From Actinoplanes palleronii (GTDB lineage Bacteria; Actinomycetota; Actinomycetes; Mycobacteriales; Micromonosporaceae): a DNA stretch of 57,920 nucleotides. A model generated the notes under the pieces. It was given only the letters and a program-made list of their open reading frames with translations, had not been told where the DNA came from and did no database searches. Below, piece by piece: positions 27,195 through 35,081 of the stretch (position 1 is its first letter; the number at the start of each line of letters is the position of its first letter). The position numbers were made by a program, and so were the translations under genes. The stretch spans positions 1 through 57,920 of the forward strand of contig NZ_BOMS01000011.1 of NCBI RefSeq assembly GCF_016862315.1, read 5' to 3'.

Positions 27195-29390
27195 TTACGG
27201 TGATGCGGAACTCAGCGCCTGCGCACCGCGTAGGACAGCATCGACTAGGCTCGCTGTTCCCTTACCGGTGGCGTATTCGAGTGGCCGGCCTCCCCGCGCA
27301 CGGCGTAAGGCGTCGGTCGCAGCATGTGTCGCCGCTCGGTCGGCGATGACCAGCAGGTCTGAGGTGTCAGCAGCATTCCTGAGAGCATCAGTTGCTACTT
27401 TGTCGGATACCATGACGACCCGCAGACCAGGGAAGCGCTGGATCAGAATGTCACGCGCGCGGCGCGTAGCAGCCTCCATCAGGCTGTAAATCGCGACGGA
27501 CCCCTGCAGGTCCGCTGCGGGTAGCTCATCGGCGACAGCAAATGTTGCCTGTTCAAGAACGGGAACCTGTAGGCCAAACTCAGGCGCCAATGATACGGCC
27601 GTGTCAATGGACGAGCGATCTAGACGCCTAAGATCGTGAATGCTAACCCGACTCAGAATGACAGCAGCGAACGTGTCCAGTACATCAATGCCGGCTGGGC
27701 GGTACGCGGCGAGAACTTCGATTGTCTCAAGGCTGAACGAGAAGCCGGCTGCGGTCAGGAAAGGTTCCCACCGCCCGAGGAGATCTTCAACGATGCGCTT
27801 GTAATCCGACGGAGATATGCCTGCGTCTAAGGTTCGACTGATGAGATCGAGAACTCTCTCCGCCCGGCGCTTTTGGCCGGACTCATCTACGATGACCCAT
27901 GCCGTTATAACCAACTCTCGGAGACCCTCCAAGCCGACCATAAATTGCCCAGTTCTAACGATATCAATCTCAAGATCGAGCAAGGCATCGACCAATTCGA
28001 CGGCCGACTCATGGCCGCTGTTCAATAGCTCCATCGCTACCTCGATGACATTTTGAAGCTGCCCCGGCCGCATCACCTCCGCCAACCAGTTACCTCGAAG
28101 GATCTCCATTTCCCGTTCGCGGTCGGTCGCCGGCAGGCTGCCGCCAAAAATTCTAGTAACAGCGGAGGCCAGGCTTAGGTCGAGCGCGGCGGATGCCGGA
28201 GATTGACCAACCTGCGCAAGGTGTTTCTCGACTAGCGCAGGGCCGAGAGCATTTTTCCATTCTCGCAGCAGTGTGAACGCCTGTTCACTCATGCCTTTTA
28301 CGAACGCCTGAAGCAACAGGGGCAAAAGATCTTCAGCCGGAGACGCGCGCTGGAGGATTTCCACAGCGGCGTCCACTCTTCCCTCACCAAGCGCCTGACG
28401 CACTGCACCTGTGTTGAAAGGCTCCGCCGAGACGTCAACTGGCTGAGCATTTCCTGCCAGGATTTCCGCCAGATCGGATCGACGCCTTGCTGCGTCAATC
28501 CAGCCGGAAACCTTAAGACGGTCTGTTACCCGGGAATCACTCTCTCCGTTAGACAGAGACCAGAAAGCATAATAGGCGGCTCCGGCAGCCGAACGGATAG
28601 CAGCTACTGAAGGAACCAGCGCTCCCTCGGCATTCTCCAGGAAATACTGTGTACTTACCGACTCGGGCAGGCCGGAAATCACCCTCCGAGCCAGGGCGTC
28701 CGAGACGAGGGCCGGCCGATCTTCCATGTTGAAAAGATCTCGCAACTCCGGGAGGGCGTCTAACTCCTCCCAGCGCTCGAACGCTGCCAGAAACTGAACC
28801 TTGAGAAAAAGACGATTAATCCCAGAAATCCGGTGGTCATTCTCGAGTAATCCGAGCGATCTGGCGGCAAGACCCTCCGCGCCAGCGGCGCATGCGCCAG
28901 AGAAATCCGTTAGAAGTCGCCCCAAATGAGGTGTTAGTTCGATGCGCCGGAAGGGCCTATGAGTAAGCGTCCGCCCTAGTTGCGTGAGGGCCGCCAGGAC
29001 CTTCTCGTTGGAGACGGAGTCACGTGCGGTCAGGAAGCGGTAGGCCACGCCCGTTCCGGCGAGCAGTTCGTTGACTGGGGGGTCTAGCACTTTCCGGGAA
29101 TCGGGTGGTATCGGGCGGCCATCGAAATCGATCCACGACCCCGCCGCCGCGCGTATGAGGTCACGGATCCAGGTCGCCTGAGCTCTATCTGGACATATGA
29201 CGTACCAACATGGCCAACTACCCAGTTCAGCGGGCAGTAACAACGGACGCGAAGGCTGAGCGAGCCATGCCTGTCGACCCTGCTCAATCAGCGAACTCAC
29301 GGTCGCCCGCTTTGTCTCGATAGTATTGGGTCCCGAATAGAACGAAGCGATGAAGCGCTGCCAGGAATCCATCTGCTCCTGTGCTGTCAT
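27195..29390 (-). CDS. dpdD: DpdD-like protein of the dpd restriction module
   Basis: A 731-residue cytoplasmic protein with no motif I can name. I assign DpdD from its length, its position directly after a PLD-type DpdK in an otherwise complete dpd gene order, and the absence of other candidates. Known from the Salmonella dpd cluster: DpdD takes part in the restriction-like phenotype, mechanism unresolved. The sequence is helix-rich, with an N-terminal WQRFIASFYSGPNT and a C-terminal ARGGRPLEYATGKGTASLVD. The start overlaps the dpdK stop (ATGA). It is the last gene of the transcript. Confidence 0.65.
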   Translation of the reverse strand: MTAQEQMDSWQRFIASFYSGPNTIETKRATVSSLIEQGRQAWLAQPSRPLLLPAELGSWPCWYVICPDRAQATWIRDLIRAAAGSWIDFDGRPIPPDSRKVLDPPVNELLAGTGVAYRFLTARDSVSNEKVLAALTQLGRTLTHRPFRRIELTPHLGRLLTDFSGACAAGAEGLAARSLGLLENDHRISGINRLFLKVQFLAAFERWEELDALPELRDLFNMEDRPALVSDALARRVISGLPESVSTQYFLENAEGALVPSVAAIRSAAGAAYYAFWSLSNGESDSRVTDRLKVSGWIDAARRRSDLAEILAGNAQPVDVSAEPFNTGAVRQALGEGRVDAAVEILQRASPAEDLLPLLLQAFVKGMSEQAFTLLREWKNALGPALVEKHLAQVGQSPASAALDLSLASAVTRIFGGSLPATDREREMEILRGNWLAEVMRPGQLQNVIEVAMELLNSGHESAVELVDALLDLEIDIVRTGQFMVGLEGLRELVITAWVIVDESGQKRRAERVLDLISRTLDAGISPSDYKRIVEDLLGRWEPFLTAAGFSFSLETIEVLAAYRPAGIDVLDTFAAVILSRVSIHDLRRLDRSSIDTAVSLAPEFGLQVPVLEQATFAVADELPAADLQGSVAIYSLMEAATRRARDILIQRFPGLRVVMVSDKVATDALRNAADTSDLLVIADRAATHAATDALRRARGGRPLEYATGKGTASLVDAVLRGAQALSSASP

Positions 29391-29923
29391 GCAAACAGCC
29401 CCGACAGTTCGGTCGCAAGTTTCGCGACTTTTGAGGGATTTACAGACACTGTGACGATTTCCCCATTAAGAGTAACGCCGCGATATGTGAGGTTCATTGA
29501 GCCAAACATTACCCAAGAGTCGGCAACGATAGCCTTCTCATGGTCGAATACACGGTGGTCACGGTCAGCCTGGCGCACTACCAAACTATCCTGAGTTCCG
29601 TCGGCGCCCGACCGCTGCCGGAGTCGTTGAACAAATTCAGTCTCTCTACTCCCCGCACCGCAAGCTATCCGCACATTAACTCCCAGACGCAATAATGTCC
29701 CCAGCACAGCAGAAAAGGGTATTCTTGCCGCCATCCATGATGAGTCGAAAGTATCGAAGTTGCCATTTGAGTTATCGAGCGCTGGAAAATCTGATATCCA
29801 GGGCGAGACTATTAGAAGCCTTGAACCAGGCATCAAAAGTTCGCCAACCAGGAGTGCCTGTAGACAGTCGGCAATCTCACGACTGGGGGATGCTGCAGTT
29901 CGGTGGATAATCCTGTCCGTCAT
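29387..29923 (-). CDS. dpdK: DpdK: phospholipase D-superfamily nuclease
   Basis: A 178-residue protein with one HKD motif, HEKAIVADSWVMFGSMNLT, near residue 128. One motif per chain means it should work as a dimer, as small PLD nucleases do. LLIVSPWISDF earlier is the usual first strand of this fold. In the dpd system this is the DpdK position and the most obvious nuclease candidate for cutting unmodified DNA. Both ends overlap neighbours by four bases (ATGA), so translation is coupled to dpdJ and dpdD. Confidence 0.82.
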   Translation of the reverse strand: MTDRIIHRTAASPSREIADCLQALLVGELLMPGSRLLIVSPWISDFPALDNSNGNFDTFDSSWMAARIPFSAVLGTLLRLGVNVRIACGAGSRETEFVQRLRQRSGADGTQDSLVVRQADRDHRVFDHEKAIVADSWVMFGSMNLTYRGVTLNGEIVTVSVNPSKVAKLATELSGLFA

Positions 29924-32900
29924 TGGGCGGCCTCGCGTAGCTTCAAAAGGATTACAGTGCGCCCATTATCTCGAAGAACTCCGGCTATTTGCGGATAGAC
30001 AAGCAACCAGTCAATTTCCAGAGGAACTGTGCAAATTTGGCGGACTGCCTCCGCCAGGGATTTGCCGTCTCCGGTGGCACTCGCAAGTCTAGCCTCCCCC
30101 CACACCCGAAGAACTTCGGTCAAACGGTCGCGCCATTCGAGAGACTCTACGTCCACCTCTCCTGAACCGCTTGGCAGGACTCCTCTGACAAGAGTCCGTT
30201 CCGTGCGCGGCGGGTTCAAAACGAACTTGTTTCCGGTGCGAAGAGCTTCCGCACGCCGCGCAACCCCGCGCACCCACAACAAGCTTTGGAGAACAGAATG
30301 TACGTGCTCCTCCGGGCTTCCCGTTGATGCGGAACGAATCCGCGACAGGAGATTTTGGATCTCGTTCTCGCTCGCCAAGAAGAAGCATGCTACGCGGTGA
30401 TCAACGGCAAATCCGACGGCTTCGTCGATCTCGTCCCATCGCTTTAACAATGCCCTGATGAGGGCATCGCTTGCGGCTCCCGACCCTGGGCGGAAGATTC
30501 GTGTCGAAAGACCTGACACAGCAGCGTGGGGTAGTGCAACGCCTTCATCCCGGAGAACCCCGAGAAGCTTTTGCCAGGTATCAAGTCTTCCTCCGCTTGC
30601 GGACCTGAACTCTGCTGCGGCAGTCCCGACGGTGGAATTAACATCTAGAAGAGTCAGAGTACGTCGGAGGGAAAGATCCACTTCTTCGACGTCGGATGGT
30701 TCAACCGCCGACGCGACGAGGCGGTCGAACCGTCGCGGATCGTCAGCAATACGCCTGGTGAGGTTCTCTACGAGTCCACCTCCGCCGGGCACGGTGTCGC
30801 TGAGAAGGACGGTCGCTGATTTGTCGCCGTCATCCACAACGTCTACCAACATGTCAAGGTCAACATTGAAATCCGGGCAGAGTTGCTGAGATGCAGCGTG
30901 GAGGGCAGCCGCCATAGTCTGAAGGAAACGAGCCCTGATCCAGGGCATCCAGTTGCTGTTTGGCGCTTGACCAAGAACGGGCAGCGCTTCCCTCACAGCG
31001 TGAAGATGAGTCGCGTTGGCAAAGACGTCGATCACGTCTTGACGCAAGGGCACCTCGTCATCGGTTGCGCGTGGCAGCGAGACAAGTACCGCGTCAACTA
31101 CGGACTCAGCAAGCGACCTCCAAGCTGCGTCCCCGATGGTTGCAAGACTGTCGATACCGATACCGTCTAGGATGCTGCGAGACGCTGCAGCAAGCGAAAC
31201 CTCCGCTACCCAACCCGCAAGGAACGGACCGACTTGTTGTTGAGCTAACCTTTCTTGGCAACAATAGAGGAACCGATCACTACGCAATTGACGGAGTCGC
31301 ACCGGGTCGTCGGACAGTACAGATTCTTTCCACGCCGGAACGTGTACCTCGACAGATATCGCATCTACCCGAGTCTCGAATCCGACAGCCGCCGGCTGGC
31401 TATCGTGTGTAAATGTGATCGTCTGTCGCTCCCGCCCAGTCTGCCGAACAACTTCAGACTCAGCATCAAGCGCGTAGCGCCACATTGTCAACGGTCCAGT
31501 GCCGACACTCAAGTGGGCACTCATCTGTGGCAGAAGTTCCCCAAGAGCGCTATTGCGAGGCCGCGGCACAGAAATTCCACCTGTCTCGCTATCGACAAGG
31601 AGTCGCCAGCGTAACCGTCCGCTGGACTGCGGGCGGACCTCTGGCGGAGGCACAGTTGGCCGAATCGTCCTCGGCCTAACCAGCGGAACTGCCGTGTTAT
31701 CGAGACCTGGAACAGATGTCAAAATTTCAGCCTCAGCAGCAAGTCCATCGCTCAGTTCGAGCACGCCCGCCGAACCGGGCTCGATCCAGAGACCGCGTAC
31801 TTTTTGCACAGCCCACCGAAGTGTTACTCGTCCCGGGGCAAGTTCGCCGAGCGCCACCGCAACGGCAATGCTGGTATCTGCCGCCTGGTCGTAATTCTGC
31901 GGTGGCTCAATGTCCACCTCTGGCAATTCTAAATCGCTGAAAAGCGTCGGGGGGATGAATTCAGGTAGGGGTTGCCTCCCGGAAATGTCCGTACCCTCAC
32001 GAGCCACGCCCCGTTGTGTTGTGCTCCAACGACTGAGGAGCCGCCGGTATGCCGTGGGAACTACCTCCAGGAGCAAAGATCGAGGGTGTTCCCAGCAGAG
32101 AATAGCTACCGCGTCTGGTGCCAGCCCGAGGCTAGTGCCAACGAACGATAGAAGATCTTGACGTGCAGCGCCGCCATCAATAACTTCCTTGAGGAGGGCA
32201 GTACACGCATCAACCTGTTGCTGCTGGTCCTGCGAAGGTTGTACCAGCACCCGCCGAGTCGACCATCGGTAGTGCCCAGAGACATTGAGGCGCAAAGCTA
32301 GCCAGTCGATTAGGCACATTGCGGCTTGCATCTTCCTGACCGACCGGTTCCCAAGCGGAAGGCGTTTAGCCGGAACGATCGGGTCGAGGAGTGTTTCGTA
32401 GTCCTGAAAGGCGAGACGGTCGCGGCCGTAGTCGGAGAGGACAACAACGGTCCAGGGGCGCTGGCTCTGTACTCGCCCGGCTCGACCACGACGTTGCAGG
32501 AACTGTGCCACGTCTCGCGGTGCTTTGTGTTGAAGCACACCGCCCACGCGTGGATCGTCGTAGCCGACCTCGAGCGATGAAGTGGCGACCACGATGTCGG
32601 CCCCAGCATCGACACCGCTGTCTTGGGACGAAGTGCGGGATACTACGAGCGACCGGTCACTGAACCCGAGCCGCTCGGATAGCCACCAATGCTGCCCGTT
32701 TTCGTCCCACTCGACCGGGTCATCAATCACAATTCGGCTCTCAGCATAGATGGGAATACGAAGCCCTGCTAGTACGTCAAGACGCTGATCCCGCCGGCCT
32801 ATAGGATTTCGACCCTCGGCGCTTAGCAACTGCCGATACAGTCTGTTGACCAGATCCAGGTTCTCTACGAAGGCGAAAACCTTGGTTCCATAGGGCTCAT

Positions 32901-34329
32901 CGAGCGGCGATCCGGTCTCATTCAATACACGACGCAGCAACATCAATGACTGGATAGAGGTCGACAGCAGCGCCGTTTGGGACGCTGGGTCACCACGCAG
33001 AAGAAGTTGATACTCGCTGCCGTGTCGGCGCAAATCGTTCTCGGCCGGACGGATGTCGGTGACATCCTCCTGTCTTAGGCCGCAGAGATCCGCGAAGAAT
33101 GTTTGCGCATTACTGAGGGTAGCGCTGAGCCCAACCCAGGTCACAGAACGGCCTAGGAGCCGCCGCCATCTACGCAGCAGGAACGCTGCTTGAGCGCCAC
33201 TTGTGCCGCTGTACGTGTGGATTTCGTCGAGAAGAACCATGGACGGGCGTCGGCTTGCACGTGGACCAAGTCCGAACACGTGCCGAGTCCAACCATCGCT
33301 CATCTGCTGGTTCAGCATCTCAGTCGTGGTGAATAGAATGTCGGGCGGATTGTCCCGCATAGCAGAACGGGTAAGCGTGATCTCGTCAGAGGTAACACGA
33401 CCACCGCATGTGCCGCAGACGAGGAAACCCCACCCCGTGGTGCTAGATGGAGTCGGCCGGCGCCAGAGCATTGGCTGACCGCAGGTTCGACGATCTATTT
33501 CCGCCGGACAAGTTAGGAAGGGACAGATCCAATCCTTGCCGCTACGGCGCCAGCCGCTTCGGGGATCTGGTTCCCATCGTTCAGAGTTTGGAGTGGGGCC
33601 AAAGTAGGCCCCGACAGTCAGAGCTCGGCCGCCGCTCTGTTGGAGCCGGCGGGCCTCCTGAACTGCTGTTGCGAACTGATCTTTAAGTAGTTCATTCCGG
33701 GGATAGATCGCGACGACGCGATGACTCGTGGACGCGGAGAGGGCAGCCATCGCAGGCAAGTAGAAGGCAAGGGTCTTGCCACTACCTGTACCGGCTCCCA
33801 CGACGATGCCGGCGTCGTCGTCGCGTTCGAGAGCTGACAACACCGCCGCCGTCGCTTGCACCTGGAAGCTGGCGAGTTCCCTCTGCCCGAGGACACGACT
33901 TACCTCAGCGAGCACAGGCTCGGCGAGAGCTTGTTCGCGGAGCGTGTCGAGCACCGCCGCCGGAGCAATGTCCCGGCGGGGGAACGACCTAGACCTACGG
34001 AGAAACCTGAAGTCGGAGACAAGCGGTGCACCTGCTTGCCATGGCCTTCGAGGAAAGAGCTGGCGCAAACGCGTGAAGAGCCGAACAGACTCGGCCATCC
34101 GAGTGCGGTAGCGGTTCGGCCACTCACGTGGCAACTGGACGAGCAGTGACGCGGCGATCAGCGTGTCGACAGTAACCTCGGCATCGCGATCTGGCCAACG
34201 CTCGCGCAGAACCTCGCATATTTGATCATGAGTCCACGACTCGTCTACGAGACCCCAGGCAAGGCTGCGCGACTCAAGATCTTCAAGTAGATCGAGCGCC
34301 TCGAGGGCGCGCTGGTTGGTTTGGCTCAC
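29920..34329 (-). CDS. dpdJ: DpdJ: large DEAD/DEAH-type helicase with DUF1998-like C terminus
   Basis: A 1469-residue superfamily-2 helicase. Walker A is GAGTGSGKT (about residues 180-188) and motif II is DEIH in LLDEIHTYSG. Motif III is LSATLS and motif VI QRRGRAGR. Between the Walker motifs is a cysteine-rich insert (CPFLTCPAEIDRRTC...CGTCGG) that probably binds zinc. The C-terminal third has LLSDTVPGGGGLVENL, resembling the DUF1998 region found with such helicases. In dpd clusters the large helicase of this type is DpdJ, implicated in restriction. GTG 34329 overlaps the dpdI stop as GTGA. Confidence 0.82.
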   Translation of the reverse strand: MSQTNQRALEALDLLEDLESRSLAWGLVDESWTHDQICEVLRERWPDRDAEVTVDTLIAASLLVQLPREWPNRYRTRMAESVRLFTRLRQLFPRRPWQAGAPLVSDFRFLRRSRSFPRRDIAPAAVLDTLREQALAEPVLAEVSRVLGQRELASFQVQATAAVLSALERDDDAGIVVGAGTGSGKTLAFYLPAMAALSASTSHRVVAIYPRNELLKDQFATAVQEARRLQQSGGRALTVGAYFGPTPNSERWEPDPRSGWRRSGKDWICPFLTCPAEIDRRTCGQPMLWRRPTPSSTTGWGFLVCGTCGGRVTSDEITLTRSAMRDNPPDILFTTTEMLNQQMSDGWTRHVFGLGPRASRRPSMVLLDEIHTYSGTSGAQAAFLLRRWRRLLGRSVTWVGLSATLSNAQTFFADLCGLRQEDVTDIRPAENDLRRHGSEYQLLLRGDPASQTALLSTSIQSLMLLRRVLNETGSPLDEPYGTKVFAFVENLDLVNRLYRQLLSAEGRNPIGRRDQRLDVLAGLRIPIYAESRIVIDDPVEWDENGQHWWLSERLGFSDRSLVVSRTSSQDSGVDAGADIVVATSSLEVGYDDPRVGGVLQHKAPRDVAQFLQRRGRAGRVQSQRPWTVVVLSDYGRDRLAFQDYETLLDPIVPAKRLPLGNRSVRKMQAAMCLIDWLALRLNVSGHYRWSTRRVLVQPSQDQQQQVDACTALLKEVIDGGAARQDLLSFVGTSLGLAPDAVAILCWEHPRSLLLEVVPTAYRRLLSRWSTTQRGVAREGTDISGRQPLPEFIPPTLFSDLELPEVDIEPPQNYDQAADTSIAVAVALGELAPGRVTLRWAVQKVRGLWIEPGSAGVLELSDGLAAEAEILTSVPGLDNTAVPLVRPRTIRPTVPPPEVRPQSSGRLRWRLLVDSETGGISVPRPRNSALGELLPQMSAHLSVGTGPLTMWRYALDAESEVVRQTGRERQTITFTHDSQPAAVGFETRVDAISVEVHVPAWKESVLSDDPVRLRQLRSDRFLYCCQERLAQQQVGPFLAGWVAEVSLAAASRSILDGIGIDSLATIGDAAWRSLAESVVDAVLVSLPRATDDEVPLRQDVIDVFANATHLHAVREALPVLGQAPNSNWMPWIRARFLQTMAAALHAASQQLCPDFNVDLDMLVDVVDDGDKSATVLLSDTVPGGGGLVENLTRRIADDPRRFDRLVASAVEPSDVEEVDLSLRRTLTLLDVNSTVGTAAAEFRSASGGRLDTWQKLLGVLRDEGVALPHAAVSGLSTRIFRPGSGAASDALIRALLKRWDEIDEAVGFAVDHRVACFFLASENEIQNLLSRIRSASTGSPEEHVHSVLQSLLWVRGVARRAEALRTGNKFVLNPPRTERTLVRGVLPSGSGEVDVESLEWRDRLTEVLRVWGEARLASATGDGKSLAEAVRQICTVPLEIDWLLVYPQIAGVLRDNGRTVILLKLREAAQ

Positions 34330-35081
34330 GTCAGCCGGATCCGCACGACGTCAACGTCCTCCGCGTTGTCGAGCCAGCGTCGCACCAAGGGCGTCACCAG
34401 CGACCAACTGGCCCCATCCGCAGAACCAGCGCGTGACAAGAATGCTCGAATCTCGGGTCCCTCCCTTTCCAGGGCGGCGTCGTAGTCATTTTTTAGTGCT
34501 TGCCAGTCTGAAATGGCAGTGAGCAACTCTTCTATCTTGCCTAGCAATTGATCGGCAGGCAGTCCGGCCACTGGCCTCGTTAGCGCAGCCGCGCATCGTT
34601 GGAGGCGAATCCGCGCACTTCCGGGAAAGTTCGGAAGATCGATTATTTCAGCCTTGATGCCCACCGGCTGTTGGTTATTACGCCATGCGTCTACGGCTTT
34701 ATTGAGATCAACCAGTCGCTGTTTGGCGAGATTCTCTGCCGTCTTCAAAGCATCATGAACCGCTGGGGCCACCAGGCGATCTACCCGACCGACCCCCGCC
34801 CCTCGGAGCGAGTTCGTCGCCGCCTGACGCAGATCAGTTCGGGCCTTCTTACTATCGGTGAACAGGTTGCCCGCTATGATACCTGGACGAACGGAATAAG
34901 ATGAAAGATTGTGGCAAGCCGTGTGTGCTGCTTCGAGCGCTGCGCGTGCCTCTACAGCTCGTTGCACGATCTTTCGAACGCGACTATACGTTTCTTGATC
35001 CTTTTCGAGTTCGCGCGCCTGGCGCAGGCGGGCAAGGTTGACTTCCGCACGGGCCACCACACTCGCATTGCGATCGCTCAT
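34326..35081 (-). CDS. dpdI: DpdI-like helical protein
   Basis: A 251-residue protein without catalytic motifs. It is strongly helical and charged: an N-terminal stretch LARLRQARELEKDQETYSRV looks coiled-coil, followed by further long helices (LAKQRLVDLNKAVDAWRNN). Assignment as DpdI rests on length and position between the ATPase DpdH and helicase DpdJ, the known gene neighbourhood. In Salmonella dpdI is one of the genes needed for the restriction phenotype. It may bridge DpdH and DpdJ; that is speculation. ATGA overlaps at both ends. Confidence 0.65.
   Translation of the reverse strand: MSDRNASVVARAEVNLARLRQARELEKDQETYSRVRKIVQRAVEARAALEAAHTACHNLSSYSVRPGIIAGNLFTDSKKARTDLRQAATNSLRGAGVGRVDRLVAPAVHDALKTAENLAKQRLVDLNKAVDAWRNNQQPVGIKAEIIDLPNFPGSARIRLQRCAAALTRPVAGLPADQLLGKIEELLTAISDWQALKNDYDAALEREGPEIRAFLSRAGSADGASWSLVTPLVRRWLDNAEDVDVVRIRLT

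Noticed and set aside
29387..34329. DISARM, suggested by a large helicase with DUF1998-like end plus a PLD protein
   Set aside because: No DNA methyltransferase and no DrmA/DrmB pair; all neighbours match the dpd gene order.
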